Shown here piece by piece: positions 24,943 to 37,920 of a stretch of 64,000 nt of DNA. Origin of the DNA: Micromonospora sp. PLK6-60 (GTDB lineage Bacteria > Actinomycetota > Actinomycetes > Mycobacteriales > Micromonosporaceae); the NCBI RefSeq assembly GCF_019890675.1, contig NZ_JAIOAA010000002.1, positions 186,001-250,000 on the forward strand. The letters are read 5' to 3'. The translations under genes were made by a program, and so were the position numbers. The notes under the pieces were generated by a model. That model searched no databases, was not told the origin of the DNA, and saw only the letters and a program-made list of their open reading frames with translations. Numbering within the stretch: the first letter of the stretch is position 1; every line of letters starts with the position of its first letter.

Positions 24943-26669
24943 TCGTCGCTCCGGCCGTCCGCCGCCAGCGGACGCTGATCGGGGTCGCGATCGTCCTGGG
25001 CCTGCTCGGCACGGTGGCGACGCTGCTGCAGCCGATCCTGATCGGGAACCTCATCGCGGCGGTGGTGGCGGGCGAGTCGGTGGTCCCCCCGATCACCCTC
25101 ATCGCACTACTCTTCGTAGCCGACGCTCTGCTGGCCGCGCTGCACCTCTACCTGATCGGCATCGCCGGCGAGAACATCGTGCTCGACCTGCGGACCACCG
25201 TCACCGGCCGGTTGCTGCACGCGCGGCTGCCGGCGTTCCAGCGCCTGGAGCACGGGGACGTGTTCAACCGCACGCTTGCCGACACCTCGCTGGCCCGGCT
25301 CGCCCTCACCTCGTCGGTCGCCCAGATGATCACCGCCGGTTTCACCACGGTCGGCTGCGTCGCGGTGATGGCCTGGCTCGACTGGCGGCTGCTGCTGGCC
25401 GCCCTGGGCTGCCTGGGCGGCGCCTCGGCGGTGGCCCTGGTGCTGGCCAAGGGCGTACGGGTGGCGGCGGCGCAGAACCGGGCGGACACCAGCGACTACG
25501 GCTCCGCCCTGCTGCGGGTGCTCGGCGCGGTGACCACGGTGAAGGCGTCGCGCGCCGAGCGGCGCGAGGCCGAGCGGCTGGCCCGGCTGGCGGGTGCCGC
25601 CCGGCACAGCGGGATCCGGGTGACCCGGCTGTCGGCGATGTTCATGCCCGCGATCAACGTCGGGACCCAGCTGTCGCTGGCGGTGGTGATCGCCTGGGGC
25701 GTCGCCCGCACCGCCACCGGATCCCTGTCGGTGGCCGACCTGACCGCCTTCATCATGTACCTCTTCTATCTGGTGTCGCCGCTGGTGCTGTTCTTCCTCG
25801 GGCTCGGCGAGTTCCAGCAGGGCCGGGCCGCCATCGACCGGGTGCAGGAGCTGGCCGGGATCGAGCAGGAACCGGCCGGCGGCCCGACGACCGGGTCCAA
25901 CGGCGGTGCATCCGCCGCGCCGGCGCCGGCCGTCGTGTTCGAGGACGTCAGCTTCAGCTACGCCGAGGCCGCCGCGCCCGCGCTGGACGGGGTCTCCTTC
26001 GCCCTGCCGGCCACCGGGGTGACCGCGGTCGTCGGCCCGTCCGGGGCGGGAAAGTCCACCCTGTTCCAGCTCATCGAGCGGTTCCGCAGCCCCGACCGCG
26101 GCACGGTGCGGGTCGCGGGGGCGGACACGGCGACCACCCCGCTGGCGGAGCTGCGCGGCCGGATCGGCCTGGTCGAGCAGGACGCCCCGCTGATGCGCGG
26201 CACCGTCCGGGACAACCTCACCTACGCCCACCCGGACGCCACCGCCGAGGAGATCACCGACGCCCTGCGCGCCGCCCACCTCGCCGAGGTCGTCGCCGCC
26301 CTGCCCGCCGGGCTGGACACCGAACTGGGCGAGGGCGGGATCGGCCTGTCCGGCGGGCAGAAGCAGCGGCTGGCCATCGCCCGGGCGCTGCTGGGCCGCC
26401 CCCGGGTGCTGCTGCTCGACGAGGCCACCTCCCACCTCGACTCGGACTCGGAGCGGGCGCTGCGGGAGACGGTCACCGCCATCGGCGCGCACTGCCACGT
26501 GCTGACCATCGCGCACCGGATGTCCACCGCGATGGGCGCGGACGAGATCCTGGTGCTGGAGGCCGGGCGGCTGCGGGCACGCGGCACGCACGCCGAGCTG
26601 ATGGCCGGTGACCCGGTCTACCGGCGGCTCGCCGACCAGCAGTTGGCGCCGGTCGGGGCGGCGTCGTGA
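24939..26669 (+). CDS. ABC exporter (TMD-NBD), probable linaridin transporter
   Basis: A 576-aa half-transporter, CypT-like by context. The membrane domain (residues ~15-300) has about six helices. The NBD has GPSGAGKST, LSGGQKQRL, VLLLDEATSHLD and the switch region LTIAHRMSTAM, so it is intact. There is no N-terminal C39 peptidase domain, so leader removal must happen elsewhere. It overlaps the small membrane gene and the flavoenzyme gene on either side. Confidence 0.88.
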   Translation: MIVAPAVRRQRTLIGVAIVLGLLGTVATLLQPILIGNLIAAVVAGESVVPPITLIALLFVADALLAALHLYLIGIAGENIVLDLRTTVTGRLLHARLPAFQRLEHGDVFNRTLADTSLARLALTSSVAQMITAGFTTVGCVAVMAWLDWRLLLAALGCLGGASAVALVLAKGVRVAAAQNRADTSDYGSALLRVLGAVTTVKASRAERREAERLARLAGAARHSGIRVTRLSAMFMPAINVGTQLSLAVVIAWGVARTATGSLSVADLTAFIMYLFYLVSPLVLFFLGLGEFQQGRAAIDRVQELAGIEQEPAGGPTTGSNGGASAAPAPAVVFEDVSFSYAEAAAPALDGVSFALPATGVTAVVGPSGAGKSTLFQLIERFRSPDRGTVRVAGADTATTPLAELRGRIGLVEQDAPLMRGTVRDNLTYAHPDATAEEITDALRAAHLAEVVAALPAGLDTELGEGGIGLSGGQKQRLAIARALLGRPRVLLLDEATSHLDSDSERALRETVTAIGAHCHVLTIAHRMSTAMGADEILVLEAGRLRARGTHAELMAGDPVYRRLADQQLAPVGAAS

Positions 26670-28132
26670 CCGACGCGGCCGTCGTCGGCACCGGGCCCAA
26701 CGGGCTGGCCGCCGCGGTGGTCCTGGCCCGGGCCGGGCTGCGGGTGTCGCTGTGGGAGCAGGCCGACACCGTCGGCGGCGGGCTGCGGACCCGGTCGTTG
26801 TTCGACCGGGACGTCCGGCACGACGTGTGCTCGGCGATCCACCCGATGGCGGCCGCGTCCGCGTTCTTCCGCGAGTTCGACCTGCCCGCGCGGGGGGTGC
26901 GGCTGCTCCAGCCCGAGATCCCGTACGCCCACCCGCTGCCCGACGGTCCGGCCGCGGCGGCCTGGCGCAGCCTGGACCGTACCGCCGAGCACCTCGGGGT
27001 CGACGGGCCGCGCTGGGCCAAGCTGATGGGTCCGCTGGTGGCCCGGTCGGCGGCCGTGGTGGACCTGCTGCTGGCCGACCAGCGCTCGCTGCCCCGCGAC
27101 CTGGCCGCGCCCGCGCTGCTCGCACCGCGGGTGCTCGCGCACGCCACCACCCGGTCGCCGTTGCGCACCGAGGCGGCGCGGGCGCTGCTGACCGGGGTGG
27201 CCGCGCACGCGGTCGGCCGGCTGCCCTCAGTGGCGTCCACCGTGGTCGCCCTGCTGCTGGGCCACACCGCGCACAGCACCGGCTGGCCGGTGCCCGAAGG
27301 CGGCAGCGGCCGGATCGCCGACGCCCTGCTCGCCGACGTGCTCGCGCACGGCGGCACCGTCCACACCGGTCACCGGGTCCGCGACCTCGCCGAGCTGGCC
27401 GACGCCCCGATCGTGCTGCTGGACGTGGGCCCGAAGGAGTTCCTCGCCATCGCCGGGGACCGCCTGCCGCCCCGCTACCGGCGCGCGCTGCGCCGCTACC
27501 GCTACGGCCCCGGCGCCGCGAAGGCGGACTTCCTGGTCGACGGGCCGATTCCGTGGCGCGACCCGGTGCTGGGCGCGGCGGGCACGGTGCACCTGGGCGG
27601 CACCCGGGCCGACATCATCCGCGCGGAGAACGCCACCGTGGCCGGCGTACCGGTCGACGAGCCGTTCGCCCTGGTGGTGGATCCCGCCGTCACCGACCCG
27701 TCGCGCGCCGCGGGCGGCCGGCGACCGGTCTGGGCGTACGCGCACGTGCCGAACGGCGACCGGCGTGACCCGGTCGACCTGCTCCGCCGCCTGATCGAAC
27801 GGTACGCGCCGGGCTTCTCGGACACGGTGATCGAGGCGCGGGGGATCGCCGCCGCCGACTACGAGGCGTACAACCCGAACTACGTCGGCGGGGACATCGG
27901 CGGCGGTGCCCTGACGCTGCGCCAGGCCCTGGCCCGCCCGACCGCCCGCCGGGACCCGTACGCCACCCCGCTGCCCGGGGTGTACCTGTGTTCGTCCGCC
28001 ACCCCACCGGGCCCGTCGGTGCACGGCATGTGCGGCCACCTGGCGGCCCGCTCCGCCCTGCGCCGGCACGGCATCCGGAGCACACCGGACCTGTCACCGC
28101 GACCGGCGCGGTCCACTCTCGACCGGGCATGA
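26666..28132 (+). CDS. FAD-dependent oxidoreductase, phytoene-desaturase-like
   Basis: A 488-aa flavoenzyme. The N-terminal dinucleotide motif is AVVGTGPNGLAAAVVLARAG with WEQADTVGGG; the C-terminal FAD motif is in NYVGGDIGGGALTLRQ and YLCSSATPPGPSVHGM. This is the NAD(P)/FAD-dependent amine/phytoene oxidase fold. No carotenoid or isoprenoid gene lies nearby, and the GTGA overlap with the exporter places it in the RiPP operon, so an oxidation of the peptide is the likely job (inference). It is unrelated to CypD-type flavoprotein decarboxylases, which need a C-terminal Cys that these cores lack. Confidence 0.85.
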   Translation: MTDAAVVGTGPNGLAAAVVLARAGLRVSLWEQADTVGGGLRTRSLFDRDVRHDVCSAIHPMAAASAFFREFDLPARGVRLLQPEIPYAHPLPDGPAAAAWRSLDRTAEHLGVDGPRWAKLMGPLVARSAAVVDLLLADQRSLPRDLAAPALLAPRVLAHATTRSPLRTEAARALLTGVAAHAVGRLPSVASTVVALLLGHTAHSTGWPVPEGGSGRIADALLADVLAHGGTVHTGHRVRDLAELADAPIVLLDVGPKEFLAIAGDRLPPRYRRALRRYRYGPGAAKADFLVDGPIPWRDPVLGAAGTVHLGGTRADIIRAENATVAGVPVDEPFALVVDPAVTDPSRAAGGRRPVWAYAHVPNGDRRDPVDLLRRLIERYAPGFSDTVIEARGIAAADYEAYNPNYVGGDIGGGALTLRQALARPTARRDPYATPLPGVYLCSSATPPGPSVHGMCGHLAARSALRRHGIRSTPDLSPRPARSTLDRA

Positions 28133-28209
28133 TCGGGGCGGGTGGCGGGACAGCAACGACGCGGCCGGTGCCACCGGCCGACGGAACCGACGAGACGAGG
28201 GAGACGACG

Positions 28210-28371
28210 ATGACCGGCATCGACAGCAACGCGCTCGACGAGGTGGTGGCGAAGACCTTCAAGGAACTCAGCGCCGCGATCGACTCGCACAGCGAGAAGA
28301 GCATCAAGATGTACAGCGCGGCGCTGCGCGCCCTGGTGGAGCTGCGGGCCCAGGAGCGTTCCGGGGGCTGA
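28210..28371 (+). CDS. 53-aa charged helical protein at the end of the RiPP operon
   Basis: Good GAGGGAGACGACG ribosome region before ATG 28210. Sequence features: an acidic-basic amphipathic helix (ALDEVVAKTFKELSAAIDSH, then SEKSIKMYSAALRALVELR). No signal, Cys or PxxxTP motif. It is followed by a strong hairpin, so it ends a transcript. Function unknown. Confidence 0.65.
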   Translation: MTGIDSNALDEVVAKTFKELSAAIDSHSEKSIKMYSAALRALVELRAQERSGG

Positions 28372-28377
28372 CGCCAC

Positions 28378-28414
28378 CGCGGCACGCCGGTCCACCTCGG
28401 GCCGGCGTGCCGCG
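28378..28414 (+). terminator. 13-bp perfect stem-loop terminator
   Basis: CGCGGCACGCCGG (28378-28390) and CCGGCGTGCCGCG (28402-28414) pair exactly around an 11-nt loop, 7 bp after the small gene's stop and 31 bp before the next ATPase gene. Without a T-run, read-through into the ABC-2 pair is possible. Confidence 0.7.
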
Positions 28415-28445
28415 CCACCGACCGTCCTGCGCTGGGGAAAGGGAC

Positions 28446-29399
28446 ATGACACCAACGGACGACAGTCACATCCTGGTCGAGGAGGTCTCCCGCCGGTACG
28501 GGCGCGGCCGGGACACCTTCACCGCCGTACGCGGCGTCAGCTTCGCCGTCGCGCCCGGCCAGCTGTTCGCGCTGCTCGGCACGAACGGCGCGGGCAAGAC
28601 CTCCACCGTCGAGCTGCTGGAGGGCCTGGCGGCCCCGCACCGGGGGCGGATCCGGCTCTTCGGCGACCTGGACCCGGTCGCGGACCGGGCGCGGATCCGG
28701 CCGCGCACCGGCGCGATGCTCCAGGAGGGTGGGTTCATCTCGCACCTGACCGTGCGGGAGACCGTGCTGATGTGGGCCGAGCTGACCTCCCGGTCCCGGC
28801 CCGTCGACGAGGCGCTCGACCTTACCGGGCTGACCCACCGCGCGGACGTGCTGGTGCAGAACCTGTCCGGCGGTGAGAAACGGCGGTTGGACCTGACGAT
28901 GGCGACGCTGTCGCAGCCGGAGATCCTGTTCCTCGACGAACCGACCACCGGCATGGACGCCGAGGGCCGGCACGCCACCTGGAAACTCATCCGGCAGTTG
29001 CGGGAGCAGGGCACCACGGTCCTGCTCACCACGCACTACCTGGAGGAGGCCGAGACCCTCGCCGACCGGCTGGCCATCATGCACCGGGGCCGGATCGCGG
29101 TCAGCGGCACCGTCTCGCAGATCGTCGCGGGCCACCCGTCGACGCTCTCCTTCGGCCTGGCCGCCGACGGCGGCGCGACGCCGGGGGAGCTGCCGGTGAG
29201 CGGGCGGGTCGAGCAGCACCAGGGACGGGTGACGATCGTGACCGAGCGGTTGCAGGAGGATGCGGCGCGCCTGCTGGCCTGGGCCACCGAGCGCGGCGTG
29301 ACGCTCGACCGGTTCACCGCCCGCCCGGCCTCCCTCGAGGAGGCGTTCATCAGCATCGCCCACTCCCACCGGGACCCCGACGAGGAGGAGACGACGTGA
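28446..29399 (+). CDS. ABC-2-type transporter ATPase (DrrA-like)
   Basis: A 317-aa ATPase of the drug-resistance class. It has LLGTNGAGKTSTVELLEGL, NLSGGEKRRLDLTMATL, LFLDEPTTGMD and the switch His in LLTTHYLEEAE. A C-terminal ~90-residue domain is typical of DrrA/NodI types. It overlaps the permease by GTGA and forms a complete exporter with it. Location right after the RiPP operon suggests self-resistance; the type is not specific for it. Confidence 0.9.
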   Translation: MTPTDDSHILVEEVSRRYGRGRDTFTAVRGVSFAVAPGQLFALLGTNGAGKTSTVELLEGLAAPHRGRIRLFGDLDPVADRARIRPRTGAMLQEGGFISHLTVRETVLMWAELTSRSRPVDEALDLTGLTHRADVLVQNLSGGEKRRLDLTMATLSQPEILFLDEPTTGMDAEGRHATWKLIRQLREQGTTVLLTTHYLEEAETLADRLAIMHRGRIAVSGTVSQIVAGHPSTLSFGLAADGGATPGELPVSGRVEQHQGRVTIVTERLQEDAARLLAWATERGVTLDRFTARPASLEEAFISIAHSHRDPDEEETT

Positions 29400-30160
29400 G
29401 CGGCCCGGCCCTGCGGCAGATGCGCACCCTGTTCCGCGTCGAGTGGAAGTTGTTCCACCGGATCAGATCCAACTACGTGTTCGTCCTCTTCATCCCGGTG
29501 CTGCTGCTGTTCGGCATGCGCTTCGTGCAGGAGCAGATGAACCTCTCGGCGAACGGACTCGCCGCCGGACCGGTGATGGTGGCCACCGCCGTCGGGATCC
29601 TGCTGATCTTCTCGCTCTACTCGTCGGTCACCGGCCTGTACGTGGCGCGGCGGGAGGAGCTGGTGTTGAAGCGGCTGCGCACCGGCGAGGTCTCCGACCC
29701 GGTGATCCTGGCCGGCGGCGCGTCCATGTACGTCGCGATCGCCGTGGTGCAGATCGTGGTCGTCGCCGCGGTGGTGTCGGTGATGTTCTCCGCGGCGCCA
29801 CGGCAGCTGCCGGCGGCCGTCGCGGGACTGCTCACCGGGGTGGCGTTGGCGACCGTGATGGCGGCGGCCACGGCGGCGCTCTGCCGGACCGTCGAGTCGG
29901 TCATGGTGGCGACGCTCCCGGCCATCTTCGTGCTGCCGATGATCTCCGGCATCTACATCCCGCGTGAGGTGCTGCCCGACTCGCTCGGCGACGTGCTGCG
30001 GTTCGCGCCGCTCGCCGGCACGGTGGATCTGATCCGGTCCGGCTGGACCGGGGAGCTGAGCGTCGCCGCCGGGCTGGCCCGGGGGGTGCTGGAGGGCGTC
30101 TGGGTGGCGCTGTTCGGGTGGATCGCGGTCCGCCGGTTCCGCTGGGAACCGCGGACCTGA
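29396..30160 (+). CDS. ABC-2-type permease
   Basis: A 254-aa membrane protein with six helices (about residues 28-46, 61-83, 109-135, 144-168, 174-192 and 223-246). YVARREELVLKRLRTGEVS after the second helix is the coupling region usual in DrrB-like permeases. It partners the preceding ATPase. The stop is 11 bp from the convergent TAXI gene. Confidence 0.88.
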   Translation: MSGPALRQMRTLFRVEWKLFHRIRSNYVFVLFIPVLLLFGMRFVQEQMNLSANGLAAGPVMVATAVGILLIFSLYSSVTGLYVARREELVLKRLRTGEVSDPVILAGGASMYVAIAVVQIVVVAAVVSVMFSAAPRQLPAAVAGLLTGVALATVMAAATAALCRTVESVMVATLPAIFVLPMISGIYIPREVLPDSLGDVLRFAPLAGTVDLIRSGWTGELSVAAGLARGVLEGVWVALFGWIAVRRFRWEPRT

Positions 30161-30171
30161 ACTCCGGGGCC

Positions 30172-31131
30172 CTAGCGCTTGTTGTCCCGGAAGTACCGGG
30201 CGGCGCCGGGGTGCAGCGGCAACGGGTCGGTCGCGATGGCCGCCATGTGGTTGATCCGCTCGGCGGCCGGGTGGGCGATCGCCAGCACGTCGCGCTGACC
30301 CAGCAGGGTCCGGGTCAGCGCGTACCCGACCTCCTCCGGCAGCCGGGCGTGCGCCACCAGGTAGTTCGGCACGCCGATGGTGGCCACGGACGGGACCTCG
30401 TAGGTCGAGCGGGGGATGGTCCGCTCGGCGTAGACCTCGCCGTAGCGCTGGCGCAGCGCCGGCAGGTAGCGGGCGAGGCTGACCAGGCGGACCGGCAGCC
30501 GCCCGGCCAGCGCGGTGATCGCCTTGACGGGCAGGCCGCCGGAGAAGAAGAAGGCGGAGATCTCTCCGGCGGCCAGCGCCCGGGCCGACTCGTCGAGGCC
30601 GAGCGGCACGTTGATCAGGTCGTCCCCGAACCGCAGGCCGGCGGCGGCCAGCACCCGGCTCGCGGTGATCTCGGTGCCCGAGCCGGCCGGTCCGGGCGAG
30701 ACCCGGGAGCCGCGCAGGGCGGTCACCGCCCGCGCCCCGTCGCCGGCCCGGACCACCAGGTGCAGGCAGTCGTCGTAGAGCCGGGCCAGGGCGAACAGGG
30801 CGGGATGCCCGGCCCGGGAGAGGATGTCGGCCTGGGTGAACCCGACCTCGGCGTCGCCGGCGTGCACGAGCATCAGGTTGGTCGCCGAGGCCGAGGTGAC
30901 CAGGACCTCGGCGCGCAGCTCGGGGTAGTGGTCGGTGAGGGCCCGGGTCAGCGCAGCGCCCAGCTCGGCGTAGACCCCGCCGAGGCCGCCGGTGGCGATC
31001 CGTACCCGGTGGGTGCGGGGCGCCTCGCCGCCGCAGCCGGCCAGCAAGCCCGCCCCGGCGGTGGTCAGCAGGCCGGCGCCCACCGTGGCCAGCAGGCCGC
31101 GGCGGGACAGCGCCACGGTCGTCGGCTGCAC
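30172..31131 (-). CDS. TAXI-family solute-binding lipoprotein (orphan)
   Basis: A 319-aa exported protein. The N-terminus has SRRGLL, a Tat-like twin-Arg, then a hydrophobic stretch and the lipobox LLAGC. The TAXI domain is clear: RIATGGLGGVYAELGAAL, SASATNLMLVHAGDAEVGFTQAD, RVSPGPAGSGTE and PSVATIGVPNYLVAH. TAXI proteins usually feed a fused DctQM TRAP permease; none is present in the window. The GTG 31131 follows GGAGGACTC and keeps the signal short; a longer frame starts at 31155. Confidence 0.88.
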   Translation of the reverse strand: MQPTTVALSRRGLLATVGAGLLTTAGAGLLAGCGGEAPRTHRVRIATGGLGGVYAELGAALTRALTDHYPELRAEVLVTSASATNLMLVHAGDAEVGFTQADILSRAGHPALFALARLYDDCLHLVVRAGDGARAVTALRGSRVSPGPAGSGTEITASRVLAAAGLRFGDDLINVPLGLDESARALAAGEISAFFFSGGLPVKAITALAGRLPVRLVSLARYLPALRQRYGEVYAERTIPRSTYEVPSVATIGVPNYLVAHARLPEEVGYALTRTLLGQRDVLAIAHPAAERINHMAAIATDPLPLHPGAARYFRDNKR

Positions 31132-31294
31132 GAGTCCTCCAGGTCGGCCCGGCACAGTTGTTGAACGATCAAAAAATCGAGTAACGCCACTGTGGAATGC
31201 ACCGTAACCGAATTCGCGCCCGCTGCAACCAAGCCCGGCGCGATGCGACCGAGCTGCAATGTCCGCCGTACGGGAATCCCGCCTGGCGCCCGGC

Positions 31295-33744
<2,450 letters not shown>

Positions 33745-33782
33745 GGGACGTCCAAGGTCTGGTGGAGGTGAACGGGGCAGCG

Positions 33783-33872
33783 TCAGGAGAGCGGCTGCGC
33801 CGGACAGACGCCGCTGGCCTGCAGTCGGAGGTCGACGTACAGGCGCACGGTGAGGTGCCAGACGTTGGTCAT
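33783..33872 (-). CDS. 29-aa putative leader peptide upstream of the symporter
   Basis: Reads MTNVWHLTVRLYVDLRLQAS then GVCPAQPLS. The pattern LT-x-R-x-x-VDL-x-(R/L)-x-AS-x-x-C matches the small actinobacterial leader peptides found upstream of sulfur-assimilation and transport genes, from memory typically R-x-HVDL-x-R-x-x-S-x-x-C. The frame ends 38 bp before the symporter ATG. Such peptides probably act by attenuation as cysteine becomes limiting. No other small frame in this gap has the motif. Confidence 0.6.
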   Translation of the reverse strand: MTNVWHLTVRLYVDLRLQASGVCPAQPLS

Positions 33873-33933
33873 CGCCCGCCGACGGTACTCCCAGGGAATC
33901 CACAGCGGGAATGACCGACGGTGGTGACGCTCC

Positions 33934-34600
33934 TTACATGGTCCGTTCACGGCCGGATGACCCGTTCGTCACGGTCACCCGCTCGCCACCGGTGCCCGGC
34001 CGGTGCCCGAGCACCGCCGCCGTGGCCAGGCCCCACCCGGCGGTCGCCCCGAGCAGCAGCCGCTCCAGGCCGCCCACCAGGCCACCCCGACCCACCGCCA
34101 GCATCGTCAGCGCGACCGACCCGGCCAGCGGCAGGGCCACCGCCGCGCCGAGCCGGGCCACCCGGCGCAACCCGGGCGTCGCCGCCGGCGAGACCGCGAT
34201 CACCAGCATGGCCAGCACGGTGGCCGCGACGGCGACGATGCTCGCCCCGCCGTGCACCAGGTCCGCCACGGTCGGCGTCTCGAACGGCGGCAACGGGCAG
34301 CCCGCGCTGCACGTCACCGCGCCGGAGAGGGCGGCGAAGAGGGCGCCCGCGCCGAGCAGCCCGGCCGCGAGCCGCAACGCCGCGGGCAGCGCCACCGCGA
34401 GCAGCAGCAGCGCCGCGGCCAGCGCGAAGATCCCGACCCGGTACGTCGGGGCCCAGCCGCTGGCCTCGATGCCGGCCTCGCTGACGTACGCGGTCAGCCC
34501 CGGACCGGGACCGGCGACCACCGCGACCGTCACCGCCAGCGTGCCGGCCAGCACGCAGCCGGCGGCGGCCGACGCGGCGAGCGTCCGGGCACCCGCGCGC

Positions 34601-34608
<8 letters not shown>
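33934..34608 (-). CDS. DUF998-family membrane protein
   Basis: A 224-aa protein with about six helices. The first extracytoplasmic loop has GLTAYVSEAGIEASGWAPTYR, and CSAGCPLP precedes the HGGASIVAV helix, typical of DUF998. No role is known. It starts inside the last codons of the GST-like gene (8-nt overlap), so the two are coupled, although a functional link is not obvious. Confidence 0.82.
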
Positions 34609-35563
<955 letters not shown>

Positions 35564-35670
35564 GCCGTCAACCTATCCGGTCCGGCGGCTGGATATCCTG
35601 GCCCGGACGTCCCCGTGATCCGGGCGACGTCGCCGTCCGAACCCTTCCACCCCTCGAAGGACGTGCGTCG

Positions 35671-36873
<1,203 letters not shown>

Positions 36874-36882
36874 GGAGGGGCA

Positions 36883-36927
36883 CCCTGTTAACGCCTCCGG
36901 TAGCGGAAGGGCCCCTTCTTAACACCC
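36883..36927. repeat. two-copy 31-bp-period GTTAAC/CTTAAC element
   Basis: CCCTGTTAACGCCT at 36883 and CCCTTCTTAACACC at 36914 are 31 bp apart, separated by CCGGTAGCGGAAGGGCC. Same period, core and position (just after a stop codon) as the array at 11034-11126. Confidence 0.8.
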
Positions 36928-37094
36928 CGGGCGCGGGCCGGCCCGGCCACGGCGAAAAGTGGATCTCCCACACCTGGCCGCGCGGGCCTAGAGTGGTCAA
37001 CACCACACGATCCGCGGGTCGGCCGGTGGACGCACGCGCACGCGCCCGGCAACCGGTGCCCTCCCGCGCCACGGCGACGAACTGGGGCGAAGCG

Positions 37095-37913
37095 ATGCAG
37101 AGGCCGGACGACATCACCGCCGAGATCGACCTGACCCGGCCCAGCGCCGCCCGCGTCTACGACTACTTCCTCGGCGGTGCGCACAACTTCGAGATCGACC
37201 GGCAGCTCGCCGAGCAGATCGCCGCCATGACGCCGAACCTGCCCGCCACCATGCGGGCCGGCCGGGACTTCCTCCGCCGGGCCGTCCGGGTGCTGCTGGA
37301 CGCCGGCATCGACCAGTTCCTCGACATCGGCTCCGGCATCCCCACCGTGGGCAACGTGCACGAGGTCGCCCAGGCCACCAACCCGGACGCCCGGATCGTC
37401 TACGTCGACATCGACCCGGTCGCCGTGGCGCACAGCCAGGAGCTGCTCGCCGGCAACGACCGGGCCACCGCGATCCGCGCCGACCTGCGCGAGCCCAAGC
37501 TGATCCTGGACCAGGCCCGGGCCGGCGGGCTGATCGACTTCGACCGCCCGGTGGGCCTCCTGCTCGCCGGCGTGGTGCACTTCGTCCCGGACGCCGACCG
37601 GCCGGCCGACATCCTGGCCACCCTGCGCGCCGCCGCGGCCCCCGGCAGCCACCTGGTGATCTCCCACTCCACCTACGAGGACCAGCCACAGGAGATGCTC
37701 GACGCGCAGCGGCTGTCGGCGCGTACCGCCACCGAGATCACGCTGCGCTCGCGGGCGGAGATCACCGGCTACTTCGGCGACTGGACCATCCTGGAACCGG
37801 GCGTGGTGCACATGCCGCTGTGGCGGCCCGACTCGCCGTCCGAGTCCGACGAGCGCCCCGAGCGGTTCGGCGCGTTCGGCGGCGTCGCCCGGCACGACCG
37901 CGCGGGCGACTAG
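37095..37913 (+). CDS. SAM-dependent methyltransferase of the DUF574 family
   Basis: A 272-aa protein with the family start RPSAARVYDYFLGGAHNFEIDR, the SAM site FLDIGSGIPTVGNVHEVAQ and VYVDIDPVAVAHS, and GLLLAGVVHFVPD. These 'SAM-dependent methyltransferases' are strongly expanded in Streptomyces and Micromonospora; substrates are unknown. A TAGAGT -10 box lies at 36989. Stop is 7 bp before the GGDEF/EAL gene, so the two may be co-transcribed. Confidence 0.9.
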   Translation: MQRPDDITAEIDLTRPSAARVYDYFLGGAHNFEIDRQLAEQIAAMTPNLPATMRAGRDFLRRAVRVLLDAGIDQFLDIGSGIPTVGNVHEVAQATNPDARIVYVDIDPVAVAHSQELLAGNDRATAIRADLREPKLILDQARAGGLIDFDRPVGLLLAGVVHFVPDADRPADILATLRAAAAPGSHLVISHSTYEDQPQEMLDAQRLSARTATEITLRSRAEITGYFGDWTILEPGVVHMPLWRPDSPSESDERPERFGAFGGVARHDRAGD

Positions 37914-37920
37914 GCCCGAC

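Noticed and set aside
28446..30160. ABC-2 pair as daunorubicin resistance genes
   Set aside because: The DrrA/DrrB similarity is at family level only; no anthracycline gene is present, so no drug is named.
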